Source: JAIXWP01 sp041391745
GTDB lineage: Bacteria > Bacteroidota > Bacteroidia > Flavobacteriales_D > Sanyastnellaceae
Direction of reading: 5' to 3'
DNA: 64,000 bases
Assembly (NCBI GenBank): GCA_041391745.1
Contig: JAWKNK010000004.1
Location: forward strand, 1-64,000
The position numbers and the translations under genes were made by a program. Under the pieces are notes generated by a model. That model did not search any database. It was not told where the DNA came from and saw nothing but the letters and a program-made list of their open reading frames with translations. Below are positions 43,857 to 53,457 of the stretch, piece by piece. Within the stretch, counting starts at the first letter, position 1. Each line of letters opens with the position of its first letter.

Positions 43857-44894
43857 TTATTTTTTTGGCTTGTAGGCAGTCAGGAATTTTTGAACGTCAT
43901 TCTCCGCCAACATTTGCTGCAAAGAAACATCAGGATTTGCTTTCATGTATGCTCTTACCATATTCCAGCCAATCCAAATACCGAGCTGAGGAGGCGAATC
44001 TTGAGGGACACCATCCACATTCGTGAAAGGAGCAAAGTCAATCCACTTTTTATTTTCATTGTAGTTGGACCTAAATAGAATGTCCTGCTGGGCCATCGTT
44101 TTCCAGATATTCACCTCATTTTCTTCTGCCCATTCCTGCTGCATTGAACTCCAGTTCATTTTGATAGAATCACCTTCAAATGGACGCAGCGCATCGAGCA
44201 AATACATCACCTTTCCTTGATGCACGATAAGATTTAGTAATTCACTTTTTTGGTTGGTACGATCCACTTTATTGCATTGCGCCCAAGCAAAGTCCTTCAT
44301 AGCATTAGCTACCATATAGTCAGGACGCATATCATCTTTGAAGTATTGAGGGAAATAATCATTTGGAAAAAGCTTCACAATGCTGTCCTCAGGTCCTAAG
44401 AAGAATTCGAGGCCAACACCAATAATAGAGTCCGTAGAATAGGCGCTGAAGTTGAGTCCTGAGTTCATGAATACCACGCGTGGCACAATTGAATCAGGAA
44501 AGAAATGATTCCATCTTTTAATCGCATCCTTAAATTCTGACTCGTAGCTTTTAATATTTTCATCAGAAAACTTTTTGTCGATTTGACGCTGAAGCCCAAC
44601 CATATCGCGGTGTGTAATGAAGTCTTCTAAAACCAAAATATTAGAGTCAGGAAAGCATGGAGCGGCTTGAAGAATAACTTCCAAATAGTCGCAGTAAAAT
44701 GAACCATACTTTTGGTATAGTGTTTGGCTAGTTTGAACGGGGTGTTCAAAGTCTGCATTGAAAATGTCGCGATCCAAACGATCGAACTTCACATCAACCT
44801 TGGACTTGGACACATCCACTTTTTTCAAGGGGTTGTCTTCACAAGATGTGAACACCAATAATGTGCAAATCAATAAATAGCCGATATTTCGCAT
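43857..44894 (-). CDS. gldB: Gliding-motility lipoprotein GldB
   Basis: The ATG at 44894 begins a lipoprotein signal (MRNIGYLLICTLLVFTSC); the open frame 48 bases upstream lacks this. The 345-residue body (VKFDRLDRDIFNADF, YGSFYCDYLEVIL, DYMVANAMKDFAWAQC, PPQLGIWIGWNMVRAYM) matches GldB, a lipoprotein needed for gliding in F. johnsoniae and kept in many non-gliding Bacteroidota. The gldB-gldC pair and nearby nadE match the Flavobacterium gene order. Confidence 0.9.
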   Translation of the reverse strand: MRNIGYLLICTLLVFTSCEDNPLKKVDVSKSKVDVKFDRLDRDIFNADFEHPVQTSQTLYQKYGSFYCDYLEVILQAAPCFPDSNILVLEDFITHRDMVGLQRQIDKKFSDENIKSYESEFKDAIKRWNHFFPDSIVPRVVFMNSGLNFSAYSTDSIIGVGLEFFLGPEDSIVKLFPNDYFPQYFKDDMRPDYMVANAMKDFAWAQCNKVDRTNQKSELLNLIVHQGKVMYLLDALRPFEGDSIKMNWSSMQQEWAEENEVNIWKTMAQQDILFRSNYNENKKWIDFAPFTNVDGVPQDSPPQLGIWIGWNMVRAYMKANPDVSLQQMLAENDVQKFLTAYKPKK

Positions 44895-44966
44895 TTGAAA
44901 AAAGGTTTGTTTCTTTGCTCCGCTGCAAAGAATATTTTGCAAGTTTAACGCAGTAAACTATAGGAT

Positions 44967-45749
44967 ATGAAAAAAATTACACTAGTTACCCTTGTTCTCT
45001 TGTCAACTCTTTTGACACAAGCACAAGATTTTCAGAAGTATAAAATAGCCGCCGTGGTGAACCCTGGTGTGGCTTGGATCAAGCCTGATTCTAAATTTAT
45101 AACGGATGAAGGAAACACATTACGCTTCGGTTTTGGAATCAACATGGATATTCATTTTACCGAAAATTATGCATTCGGAACGGGTCTAACTATTTCTCGT
45201 CAAGGTGGAAACCTTTCCTATTTGGAAACAGGTAAAAAGGATAATGTAGAATATGTATGGAGCAAGACACGCGAGTACAAGTTACAATATGCTGAAGTTC
45301 CCTTGTCCCTTAAATTGCGCACCAACGAAATTGGCTATATCACTTATTGGGGGCAATTCGGTATCATCCCGGGAATCAATATCAATGCAAAAGGAAATGA
45401 TGATATCGATTATTTACTCGAAAAAACACAATTAAATATTGATGGGTCTCTTACTTGGACCACCTCTGATAGACCTTCAATTACAAATGAAGATGAGGAT
45501 ATCAAGGATGATATTAAAATTTTCAGAGTAGGCTTATTGATCGGAGCTGGTATCGAGTACAGCTTGAGCGGTAATACCTCAGTTGTAGCTGGTATTGTGT
45601 ATAATAACGGATTCTCTAATATTCTAAATAACAAGTTGGTGACCTACGACGACGGTGATAAAACTGTATTCGAAAATGGTAAGCCAAAAACGGCCAACCT
45701 CAAAGCAATGAGCAACTCGCTTTCCTTGACTGTTGGTATCAAATTCTAA
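44967..45749 (+). CDS. Outer-membrane beta-barrel protein (PorT-like family)
   Basis: A 260-residue protein with a signal peptide ending LLTQAQ and an eight-strand-like barrel of the OMP_b-brl_2 family (YAFGTGLTISRQGGNLSY, VPLSLKLRTNEIGYITYWG, VGLLIGAGIEYSLSG, SLTVGIKF at the C-terminus). PorT of the type IX secretion system belongs to the same broad family, but length and neighbours do not prove that identity. It diverges from gldB with 72 bases between starts. Confidence 0.78.
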   Translation: MKKITLVTLVLLSTLLTQAQDFQKYKIAAVVNPGVAWIKPDSKFITDEGNTLRFGFGINMDIHFTENYAFGTGLTISRQGGNLSYLETGKKDNVEYVWSKTREYKLQYAEVPLSLKLRTNEIGYITYWGQFGIIPGININAKGNDDIDYLLEKTQLNIDGSLTWTTSDRPSITNEDEDIKDDIKIFRVGLLIGAGIEYSLSGNTSVVAGIVYNNGFSNILNNKLVTYDDGDKTVFENGKPKTANLKAMSNSLSLTVGIKF

Positions 45750-45771
45750 GAAAATAATAATTTCAATATCA

Positions 45772-45808
45772 GTCTCGGAATCAGCAACTCCGAGACTTTT
45801 TTATTTTT
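45772..45808 (+). terminator. Terminator after the barrel gene
   Basis: GTCTCGGA and TCCGAGAC form an 8-bp stem around a 9-base loop, followed by TTTTTTATTTTT. It insulates the barrel gene from nadE, whose ATG is at 45815. Confidence 0.9.
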
Positions 45809-45814
45809 AATAAT

Positions 45815-46621
45815 ATGAATACTGAAGGAGTAATTGAGCACATCGTATCGTGGTTGAATAACTACGCGGAAAATGCCAAAGTAAATGGATTTGTTATCGG
45901 CGTTAGTGGAGGAATAGACTCTGCATTGACTAGTACATTGTGTGCTATGACCGGAAAGGAAACGTTATTGCTCGAACTTCCAATTTATCAAGCAGCTTCT
46001 CAAGTCACAAGAGCTCAGCAGCACATGGAATGGTTGGCGTCCAAGTACCCGAATGTCAAAACCCATCGTGTTGAATTAACTCCTGTCTTTGATCAATTCA
46101 TGAATTCGGTTCCTTCAGCAGATAATGAAGCACTGCTGAATCTGTCTTTGGCAAATACACGTTCGCGTTTACGAATGATGACGCTGTACTATTTCGCAGG
46201 AATTCATAAACTCCTTGTTGCTGGAACAGGTAATAAGGTGGAAGATTTTGGAGTAGGATTTTATACGAAATACGGTGACGGCGGGGTAGATCTATCGCCC
46301 ATTGCAGATTTGATGAAAACGGAAGTGTATGAATTGTGCAAATACTTAGGTGTTGCCCAAAGTATTCAGGAAGCGAAACCTACGGATGGTTTGTGGGGAG
46401 ACGATAGAAGTGACGAAGACCAAATTGGTGCGAGTTATCCCGAATTGGAATGGGCCATGAATTACATTGAAGAAAATGGAGGCGGAGCACCCGACTTGGA
46501 AAGGGCGGGTTTATCGGATCGTCAGAAGGAAGTTTTGGCTATTTATTGGAGAATGAATCGAGCAAATCAGCATAAGATGAATCCCATACCGGTTTGCACG
46601 ATTCCAAATTCGCTCAAATAA
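45815..46621 (+). CDS. nadE: NAD(+) synthase, ammonia-type
   Basis: A 268-residue adenine-nucleotide alpha-hydrolase enzyme with the P-loop GVSGGIDSAL, NTRSRLRMMTLYYFA, GTGNKVEDFGVGFYTKYGDGG and LWGDDRSDEDQIGASYPELE. It amidates deamido-NAD with ammonia; no glutaminase domain is present. The terminator just before it implies its own promoter in a very short gap or read-through. Confidence 0.93.
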   Translation: MNTEGVIEHIVSWLNNYAENAKVNGFVIGVSGGIDSALTSTLCAMTGKETLLLELPIYQAASQVTRAQQHMEWLASKYPNVKTHRVELTPVFDQFMNSVPSADNEALLNLSLANTRSRLRMMTLYYFAGIHKLLVAGTGNKVEDFGVGFYTKYGDGGVDLSPIADLMKTEVYELCKYLGVAQSIQEAKPTDGLWGDDRSDEDQIGASYPELEWAMNYIEENGGGAPDLERAGLSDRQKEVLAIYWRMNRANQHKMNPIPVCTIPNSLK

Positions 46622-46882
46622 TTACAACGGGAAAAGTGTTCTCGGAATGGCGTGAAAACCCGCATCCAGTGCAGCCTTTTCTATGTCATCGATACGCACT
46701 ACTTTTTCTGTGTGAATTGTAATTTCACGCGGAAAAGCAGTTTCATTCAAAATGACATCTCGAATACCGTCGACGTTGAGAATGGAGTTCTTGATTTTTT
46801 CGAGTTCCGATGATTCTTTAGCATTCGTTTCGAAGATTTTCCCATAATTACCAGGGATTACGTTTTCAGATAAAAAGCTCAT
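46622..46882 (-). CDS. HMA-like (ferredoxin-fold) small protein without CxxC
   Basis: ATG 46882 gives 86 residues (MSFLSENVIPGNYGK); the upstream frame is short and hydrophobic with no family match. The sequence IKNSILNVDGIRDVILNE then TIHTEKVVRIDDIEKAALDAGF follows the beta-alpha-beta pattern of heavy-metal-associated domains, but the metal-binding CxxC is absent, so metal binding is unlikely. The function is unknown. It converges on nadE with no gap. Confidence 0.65.
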   Translation of the reverse strand: MSFLSENVIPGNYGKIFETNAKESSELEKIKNSILNVDGIRDVILNETAFPREITIHTEKVVRIDDIEKAALDAGFHAIPRTLFPL

Positions 46883-46986
46883 AATTATTGATTTTATTGT
46901 AAAAATTACTCTATCAATATTATTGCTTTGGGCTACAAATGTCAATTTGCTTAACGATTCATTATTATAAAAAAAGTAAAACGAGA

Positions 46987-47310
46987 TTAAAGTTTCGGAT
47001 TGTTTTTATGTCTTTCCGAATCTCTAATCGTCTTTTTTTCAATATTTTTCTGAAAAGCTTCGGTCAAGTTTACTCCTGTTTGATTCGCTAAGCAAATCAA
47101 CACCCAAAGCACATCGGCCATTTCATCGCCGAGGTCCTTGTTTTTATCGCTTTCCTTTTCGCTCTGTTCGCCATAACGCCTGGCCATAATTCTGGCCATT
47201 TCACCCACCTCTTCCGTCAGTATCGCCATGTTAGTCAGTTCGTTAAAGTATCTTACGCCGATGGTTTTTATCCATTGGTCTACTGTTTTTTGAGCTTCGT
47301 CGATTGTCAT
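46987..47310 (-). CDS. MazG-like nucleotide pyrophosphohydrolase
   Basis: A 107-residue all-alpha NTP-PPase with the metal-binding EExxE/ExxD pattern (LTEEVGEMARIMARRYG, then DLGDEMADVLWVLICLAN). Such single-domain enzymes clear non-canonical NTPs or dCTP. It is a lone minus-strand gene in front of the giant surface protein, with 140 bases between them. Confidence 0.85.
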   Translation of the reverse strand: MTIDEAQKTVDQWIKTIGVRYFNELTNMAILTEEVGEMARIMARRYGEQSEKESDKNKDLGDEMADVLWVLICLANQTGVNLTEAFQKNIEKKTIRDSERHKNNPKL

Positions 47311-47370
47311 TTTTTGATTTTTAACGTAACAAAAATGGGGTATTTCTACGTATAAAGGGGATTTATAGTG

Positions 47371-47378
47371 TAAATTTG
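47371..47378 (+). promoter_or_regulatory. -7 promoter element of the giant surface-protein gene
   Basis: TAAATTTG is a perfect TAnnTTTG match 72 bases before the ATG. The leader contains a small hairpin (ATCAGG / CCTGAGAT, about 47410-47436). A -33 TTTG is not obvious. Confidence 0.5.
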
Positions 47379-47450
47379 TATATCTAACAGTTAAACCTAA
47401 CCCATTATCAATCAGGTGAAAACACTCCTGAGATGATATAGATTTTGATT

Positions 47451-50400
47451 ATGAAAGTTATTCGCCTCTTTTTAGCGATTATTCTTGGAATATTTTTTTC
47501 CCAATCTGTTAGTGCATTGGACGATAATTCTGCGCCCATTGCTCAAGATGATGATGGATATGAATACGAAGGAAACAGCATTTCAGGTAACGTAAGTCTG
47601 AACGATTCAGACCCTGATGGTGATCCTTTGACGTATTCTGTTATCAGTGGACCTTCTTCTGGAACATTTACGATGAACCCGGATGGCACATATTTATATG
47701 TTCCCGAGCAGGAATTCAACGGCTTTGTATTTATCACATATGAAGTGTGCGACCCAGGAGGGTTATGCGATCAAGCATTGATTGAACTGGCCATGTTGTT
47801 TTTGAATGATCCTCCAGTTGCAAATGACGACGTCTATTACATGAGCGTGAATACTGTTCTAAGTGCAAACGTTTTTGATAATGATATAGAAATTGATGAT
47901 GAACCGAATTTCTTAAATGTGCTCATCCCGCCAACGCAGGGAACGGTGAACATGGCAACAACTGGTGCGTTTACTTACACTCCACCAACTGATTTTATTG
48001 GCACTGTAACATTTACTTACAGAACATGCGACCCTTGTGAGGTTTGTGATCAAGCGACTGTGACGATACATGTTACGGCTCCAAATATTCCACCAATTGC
48101 TCAAAACGATGAGACATTCACTTCGGAGGATGGCAGCGTGAGTGGAACCGTTGCTGCGAATGATTCGGACCCAGAGGGAATGCCGCTGGTGTACTCCGTT
48201 TTGGTAGGACCACAACACGGTGATTTGACCTTCAATTCGAATGGTACATACATCTATACTCCTTACCTCAACTATTGGGGTTGGGATCAAGTGATCTATC
48301 AAGTTTGCGATCCTTACAACGATTGTGGCCAAGCAGTATTAGATATTGAAGTACTTTTTGTAAACGATGTTCCAGTAGCTGGTGACGATGAGTTTACAAT
48401 GAATGAAGATGAAATTTTAAACGGCTATCTTGGTGACAACGACTATGAGTACGATGATGAATTCGTATTTTACAATGTGAGTCAGGCACCGACGGTCGGT
48501 ACGCTTAACCTCTTCAACGATGGTTATTTTACTTACACACCACCAGCAAATTTCTTTGGTGTTGTTACTGCTGAGTATTTTGTAGTGGATCCATGCGGTA
48601 CAATGGATTTTGCAACGATAACTATCACTGTTCTTCCTGTAAATGACCCACCTCAAGCTTTTGAAGATGAAGTTTCGGGAGATGAGGACACTGTTATTTC
48701 AGGCAGTGTAGCAGGCAATGATAGTGATGTGGAAAGTACCGTGTTGTCTTTTACTGCATTGACCAATCCTGCAGAAGGTGATTTGGTAATGAATGAAGAC
48801 GGTTCATTTACTTTCACTCCCAATCCAAATTTCTTTGGATATATTCTGATCGACTATCAAGTGTGTGATGAAGACGATGCCTGCACTCAAAGTGTATTGG
48901 CTATAGAGGTTGTGAGTGTGAATGATGCACCTGTTGCAAATGATGATAATATCTCAACGCTTGAAGATGTTGCTACAAGTGGAAGTGTAGCGACCAATGA
49001 TGAAGATGTAGATGGTGATGAACTCTCATATACAGTTCTTACAGCTCCAACCAACGGAGTTTTTGTATTAAATACTGACGGTTCTTTTACTTATACGCCA
49101 GCACCAAATGACAACGGTGTTTACACCGCTACCTATGAAGTTTCTGATGGTAATGGTGGATTGGATCAAGCCACACTGACTATCATTGTTGTAGGAGTGA
49201 ACGACGCACTAGAAGCTATCAATGATGCATATACCATCGCTGAAGATAGCGGCACATTTAGTGGAAACTTAGGAGATAACGATAGTGATCCTGATGGGGA
49301 TATTTTGACCTATTCGGTTGTGGTGGGCGCCACAAGTGGAGTATTTCACCTGAACTCTGACGGTTCATTCACTTATACTCCTGCGTTGAACTATAATGGA
49401 GTCCAAAACCTATCCATTCAAGTTTGCGATGCACCTTCAAGTTGTGAGATTACGTCATTGACCATTACAGTAACTGCAGTGAATGATGCACCTGTTGCAA
49501 ACAATGATACTTATACCATAAATGAAGATGGTACCTTAAGTGGAAACTTAAAACTGAATGACTCGGATGTCGACAATACCAATTTGACTTATTCCATGAT
49601 CGGAAGTATTTCAAATGGAATGTTCAACTTGAATTCAAACGGAACATTTACCTATACTCCAACATTAAATTATTTTGGAACACAAACTGCCCAATATCAA
49701 GTATGCGATCCTTTAGGGGCATGTGCTACAGCTACATTAACTATTACCGTTAACCCAATCAACGATGCACCTATCGCATTGAATGATGCTGTAACCATTA
49801 ACGAAGAGCAAGCGACAAGTGGAAGTGTTGCCACAAACGATTCAGATGTGGATGATACGGTTTTGACCTATTCCATTATCACGAATACGACTTCAGGAAC
49901 ATTCGTGTTGAATGGCAATGGCAGCTACACTTACACACCTGCATTGAATTTTTATGGCACCGTAAGTATTACTTATCAGGTCTGCGATCCAGCAGGGTTG
50001 TGCGACGATGCTGTATTAACGTTTACCATTCTAAACGTAAATGATGCTCCAGTTGCGAGCAACGATTCATATTCAACTTACGAGGATACCCAAGTGAGTG
50101 GAACGGTAGCTTCAAATGACACCGATGTCGATAACACCAACCTCATTTACTCCATTCTTGTGGGACCGCTTCATGGTCAACTTACGTTCAATGCCAATGG
50201 AAATTTCGTATACACACCAAATGCCAATTGGAATGGAATTGAAGAAGTAGAATATCAAGTTTGCGATGCTGGAGGATTATGCGACCAGGCGACATTATTA
50301 CTTACAGTTGGTGCTGTGAATGATGCGCCAGTGGCCGTTGACAATGCTGTAGGTATCTTGGTGAATACGGTGGCCAATGGCAACGTAGCATCTAATGATT

Positions 50401-53018
50401 ATGATGTGGATAGTTCAGAGTTGACATTCACATTGCTTAGCAACGCACTTAATGGAGTAATTACATTTAATAGTAATGGAACATTCACATATACCCCAGA
50501 TCAATTCTTTGTAGGAGATGAAATTTTAACCTATCAAGTATGTGATGATTTGGGTGCGTGTGATGAAGGCACCTTAACTATTAATGTGATTAGTAATAAT
50601 GAACCTCCAATTGCTGTTGACGATAGCTATACCACTTTGGAAGAGTACGCTTTTACTACAGATCTTGGAGCAAACGATATTGATGAAAATCCTGCATATC
50701 TCGTGTTTACTGTTCTTGTGGAACCGGAACATGGAGTGTTGGTGCTGCAACAAGATGGAATGTTTACCTATACACCGGACTTCAATTATTGGGGAATGGA
50801 CAGCTTCACATACACTGTCTGCGATCCTTTTGGTGAATGTGATGAAGGACTTGTGACCATTGAAATGCAGTTTGTAAATGACCCTCCAATCATTGTTGAC
50901 GAAGAGTATACCATGAATGAAGATGGCGTGTTGAATGGAAACGTTGGTGAAAATGATATTGAGCCGGATGATGAATTGCTTTTATATAGTGTTGTAACTG
51001 AGCCGCTGCACGGAACAATAGAGTTGTTCAACGATGGATATTTTACCTATACACCTGATCCTAACTTTTACGGAGTAGATGTAATAGTTTACAAAGCTTG
51101 CGACCCTTGTCAAGTTTGTGACCAAGCAACGCTTACCATCATCGTAAACAGTGTGAATGATGCTCCAAATCCGATCTCAGATACCTATTCTGTGCAAGAA
51201 GAAACAACTCTGTTGGGAGATGTTTCATTGAATGATTGGGATGAGAATACAGCAGCTTTAGTGTATTCGTTGAATCTTAGTCCTGAGCATGGCGAGTTGA
51301 CCTTCAATGAAGATGGAACGTTTTCATATATGCCAGATGCTAATTTCTATGGAGAAGATTATTTTGAATACCAAGTATGCGATGAGTTTGATTTATGCAC
51401 CATCGCTGCGGTGATTATTCAAGTGGAAAATGTGAATGATGCACCAGTAGCAGAAGATGATAGTTTCAACATGATTGAAGACGATGTCTTGTTTGGAGAT
51501 GTTAGTGAAAACGATTTTGATGTCGATGGTGATGTGCTATCCTTCACGGTCGTTGATGAACCGCTTTATGGCGTTTTAATGTTGAACACTGATGGTTCAT
51601 TCACATACACACCTGCAGAAAATTATTACGGGGCCGATTCATTTACATATAGTGTATGCGATGTTTCAGGGACTTGTGATGAGGCGTCGGTAGGCATTGA
51701 GGTACAATTTATCAATGACCCTCCAGTAGTGGAGAATGAGAGCTTCCAAATCATGCAAGATGAAATGTTGGATGGTGAAGTTTTCTCGAATGATTATGAC
51801 TTGGACTTAGAAGTACTTCTGTATTCTATTGTTACAGATCCAGAAAACGGAATTATTACCATGACCAATGACGGATACTTCACATATATCCCTAACGATG
51901 GTTGGTCTGGAGAGGATGTGGTAGAATACCAAGCGTGTGACCCATGTGGTGTGTGTACCAGCGGGTTCATTTATATATCAGTGATTGCTCCAAATACTCC
52001 ACCAGTAGCATTAGACATGACTACAGATGGCTGTATGAATGCGCAATTAGAAATTAATTTGATGTCGCTCATTTCTGACGCTGAAGAATCTGCTTCTCAA
52101 TTGAACATTGCATCAGCAGAAAGCGAAGCGGGAAGCTTGGACATTGATAATGTGTCAAAAGCACTTATATACTATCCAGAAGAAAATTACAGTGGGTTGA
52201 TTCATATCGATTATACCATCTGTGATAATGGCGATCCTGTCGAGTGTGCCTCTGCACAAATTACTATTGACATTATTGCCCTTTCAGCACCAAGCATTAC
52301 TTCGGGAATTGTAGTGGGTGAGTCATGCTATGGCGCGAATGATGGAAGTATAGACCTCGTCGCTACAGGAGAAGGCGAAATTACATATTCTTGGAATGGT
52401 GATTTGGTTGGTTCTTCGAATACAGACTTGGCTCCTGGAACCTATGAACTCACATTGACAGACGAGTCTGAATGTGGCATTTCATCTGTTAATACGTATG
52501 TAGTAGATGGTATTGAAGCGCCACTTTCTATTTCCAATTTAACAGAAAACCCAATTGATGAGGATGAGGGAGGGTCGTCGGCTTATGATGTGTCGGGTGG
52601 AACCGAACCTTATTCTTACGAGTGGTTTAATGCAAACAACGAGTTGGTTTCTGAAGATCAGATTCTATCAGGCTTGAATTCTACAAGTGATATTGGAGGT
52701 TACACTTTAGTGGTGACAGATGCACATGGATGCGAAGTGGAGGGCAGTATTATCGTTACTGATGTGCCGAATGTCATTGTAGAAAGTGGATTCAGTATTT
52801 ATCCGAATCCAGCCCATGACAAAGTTTATATTCAATTTAAGACGAATCAATATCAGAGTATCGAGCTATATGATGCTTTGGGTAAAATGGTGTTGAAGGA
52901 AAATGTAAATACACTTCAAATGGAAATTTCGATTGAGCAGTTTAGCTCAGGGGTATATCATTTGAAATTAGTGGGTGATTCAGAAGTAGAAGCAACCGTG
53001 AAGCTTTTGAAGAATTAA
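47451..53018 (+). CDS. Giant cadherin-like repeat surface protein with SprB-type repeats and T9SS sorting domain
   Basis: An 1855-residue secreted protein: signal peptide (about 1-22, ending SVSA), 16 full tandem repeats of about 93 residues plus one divergent copy (about 28-1610), two SprB-like modules (about 1611-1771; CYGANDGSIDLVATG, SYEWFNANNEL) and a C-terminal T9SS type A sorting domain (about 1779-1855; FSIYPNPAHDKVYI). Each repeat follows the tandem-95/Big_9 plan: PVAnDD start, NDsDvDgd, GtFTYTP and CDPxxxCDxA. The Asp-rich loops suggest calcium binding and the paired Cys a disulphide per repeat. It is probably an adhesin or motility-related fibre. ATG 47451 was preferred to an in-frame TTG two codons upstream. 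Confidence 0.9.
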   Translation: MKVIRLFLAIILGIFFSQSVSALDDNSAPIAQDDDGYEYEGNSISGNVSLNDSDPDGDPLTYSVISGPSSGTFTMNPDGTYLYVPEQEFNGFVFITYEVCDPGGLCDQALIELAMLFLNDPPVANDDVYYMSVNTVLSANVFDNDIEIDDEPNFLNVLIPPTQGTVNMATTGAFTYTPPTDFIGTVTFTYRTCDPCEVCDQATVTIHVTAPNIPPIAQNDETFTSEDGSVSGTVAANDSDPEGMPLVYSVLVGPQHGDLTFNSNGTYIYTPYLNYWGWDQVIYQVCDPYNDCGQAVLDIEVLFVNDVPVAGDDEFTMNEDEILNGYLGDNDYEYDDEFVFYNVSQAPTVGTLNLFNDGYFTYTPPANFFGVVTAEYFVVDPCGTMDFATITITVLPVNDPPQAFEDEVSGDEDTVISGSVAGNDSDVESTVLSFTALTNPAEGDLVMNEDGSFTFTPNPNFFGYILIDYQVCDEDDACTQSVLAIEVVSVNDAPVANDDNISTLEDVATSGSVATNDEDVDGDELSYTVLTAPTNGVFVLNTDGSFTYTPAPNDNGVYTATYEVSDGNGGLDQATLTIIVVGVNDALEAINDAYTIAEDSGTFSGNLGDNDSDPDGDILTYSVVVGATSGVFHLNSDGSFTYTPALNYNGVQNLSIQVCDAPSSCEITSLTITVTAVNDAPVANNDTYTINEDGTLSGNLKLNDSDVDNTNLTYSMIGSISNGMFNLNSNGTFTYTPTLNYFGTQTAQYQVCDPLGACATATLTITVNPINDAPIALNDAVTINEEQATSGSVATNDSDVDDTVLTYSIITNTTSGTFVLNGNGSYTYTPALNFYGTVSITYQVCDPAGLCDDAVLTFTILNVNDAPVASNDSYSTYEDTQVSGTVASNDTDVDNTNLIYSILVGPLHGQLTFNANGNFVYTPNANWNGIEEVEYQVCDAGGLCDQATLLLTVGAVNDAPVAVDNAVGILVNTVANGNVASNDYDVDSSELTFTLLSNALNGVITFNSNGTFTYTPDQFFVGDEILTYQVCDDLGACDEGTLTINVISNNEPPIAVDDSYTTLEEYAFTTDLGANDIDENPAYLVFTVLVEPEHGVLVLQQDGMFTYTPDFNYWGMDSFTYTVCDPFGECDEGLVTIEMQFVNDPPIIVDEEYTMNEDGVLNGNVGENDIEPDDELLLYSVVTEPLHGTIELFNDGYFTYTPDPNFYGVDVIVYKACDPCQVCDQATLTIIVNSVNDAPNPISDTYSVQEETTLLGDVSLNDWDENTAALVYSLNLSPEHGELTFNEDGTFSYMPDANFYGEDYFEYQVCDEFDLCTIAAVIIQVENVNDAPVAEDDSFNMIEDDVLFGDVSENDFDVDGDVLSFTVVDEPLYGVLMLNTDGSFTYTPAENYYGADSFTYSVCDVSGTCDEASVGIEVQFINDPPVVENESFQIMQDEMLDGEVFSNDYDLDLEVLLYSIVTDPENGIITMTNDGYFTYIPNDGWSGEDVVEYQACDPCGVCTSGFIYISVIAPNTPPVALDMTTDGCMNAQLEINLMSLISDAEESASQLNIASAESEAGSLDIDNVSKALIYYPEENYSGLIHIDYTICDNGDPVECASAQITIDIIALSAPSITSGIVVGESCYGANDGSIDLVATGEGEITYSWNGDLVGSSNTDLAPGTYELTLTDESECGISSVNTYVVDGIEAPLSISNLTENPIDEDEGGSSAYDVSGGTEPYSYEWFNANNELVSEDQILSGLNSTSDIGGYTLVVTDAHGCEVEGSIIVTDVPNVIVESGFSIYPNPAHDKVYIQFKTNQYQSIELYDALGKMVLKENVNTLQMEISIEQFSSGVYHLKLVGDSEVEATVKLLKN
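47532..52280 (+). repeat. About 17 tandem coding repeats of 279 bases
   Basis: The repeats encode 93-residue modules without gaps, almost constant in length, and diverged at DNA level. Several neighbours share a pairwise pattern: odd-type modules end in a LFVND-like linker, even-type ones carry CDPC and NDGYFTY (copies 1-2, 3-4, 12-13, 15-16), which suggests past duplication of two-module blocks. Confidence 0.9.
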
Positions 53019-53057
53019 TTTTCTAATCCTGTTTTTTTGCGCATCTAGGCGAGCAGT

Positions 53058-53153
53058 TGCAATGAAAATTAGCTCGCCTTTCAATGTCAAAGTATAACCT
53101 CTTCGTCAAGGAAAAAAAATCTAATCGCAGAGTACGCAAAGGTTTTCGCATAG
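53058..53153 (+). repeat. Non-coding direct repeat, copy A
   Basis: About 96 bases starting TGCAATGAAAATTAGCTCG and ending with TAATCGCAGAGTACGCAAAG, GTTTTCGCATAG. It is repeated in diverged form at 53355-53452. The surrounding gap 53019-53457 has no gene. Its CGCAGAG/ACGCAAAG words resemble dispersed intergenic repeats known from many Bacteroidota genomes. Confidence 0.6.
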
Positions 53154-53354
53154 TTTCGCGAAGAGTGTCCCGCTTTTTGATTTAGAATTTCTAGTTAAAA
53201 TTGAACTAAGTTTTACTTATAGTCTATTTTGAATTGCAGTCATAAGAACAAACCTCCTCGTGCAGCCTGGAGGGCATTGAGACTTTTCGGAGAATAAAAA
53301 GTGCTTTGAAATTGATGTGTATTTCTCTGCGTTTTTGCGAATTCTTCGCGTCAT

Positions 53355-53452
53355 TTGCGATGAAAAATAAGCTCGGTTCTCGACCTCAAGAAATCACTTC
53401 TATGTGAAGGGAAATTTTTTTAATCGCAGTGCACGCAAAGGTTTTCGCAAAG
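53355..53452 (+). repeat. Non-coding direct repeat, copy B
   Basis: The second copy, TTGCGATGAAAAATAAGCTCGG to the TAATCGCAGTGCACGCAAAG block (53421-53440) and GTTTTCGCAAAG. It ends 6 bases before the stop of the next minus-strand gene. An inverted related word (CTCTGCGTTTTTGCG) lies between the copies near 53325. Confidence 0.6.
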
Positions 53453-53457
53453 GAAAA

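Noticed and set aside
44967..45749. Assignment of the barrel gene as porT
   Set aside because: It shares only the broad barrel family with PorT; nothing specific identifies it, so no symbol was given.
47532..52280. Regularly spaced repeats that could suggest a CRISPR array or satellite
   Set aside because: The period is 279 bases, the sequence is coding throughout, and units are diverged while the protein pattern is kept.
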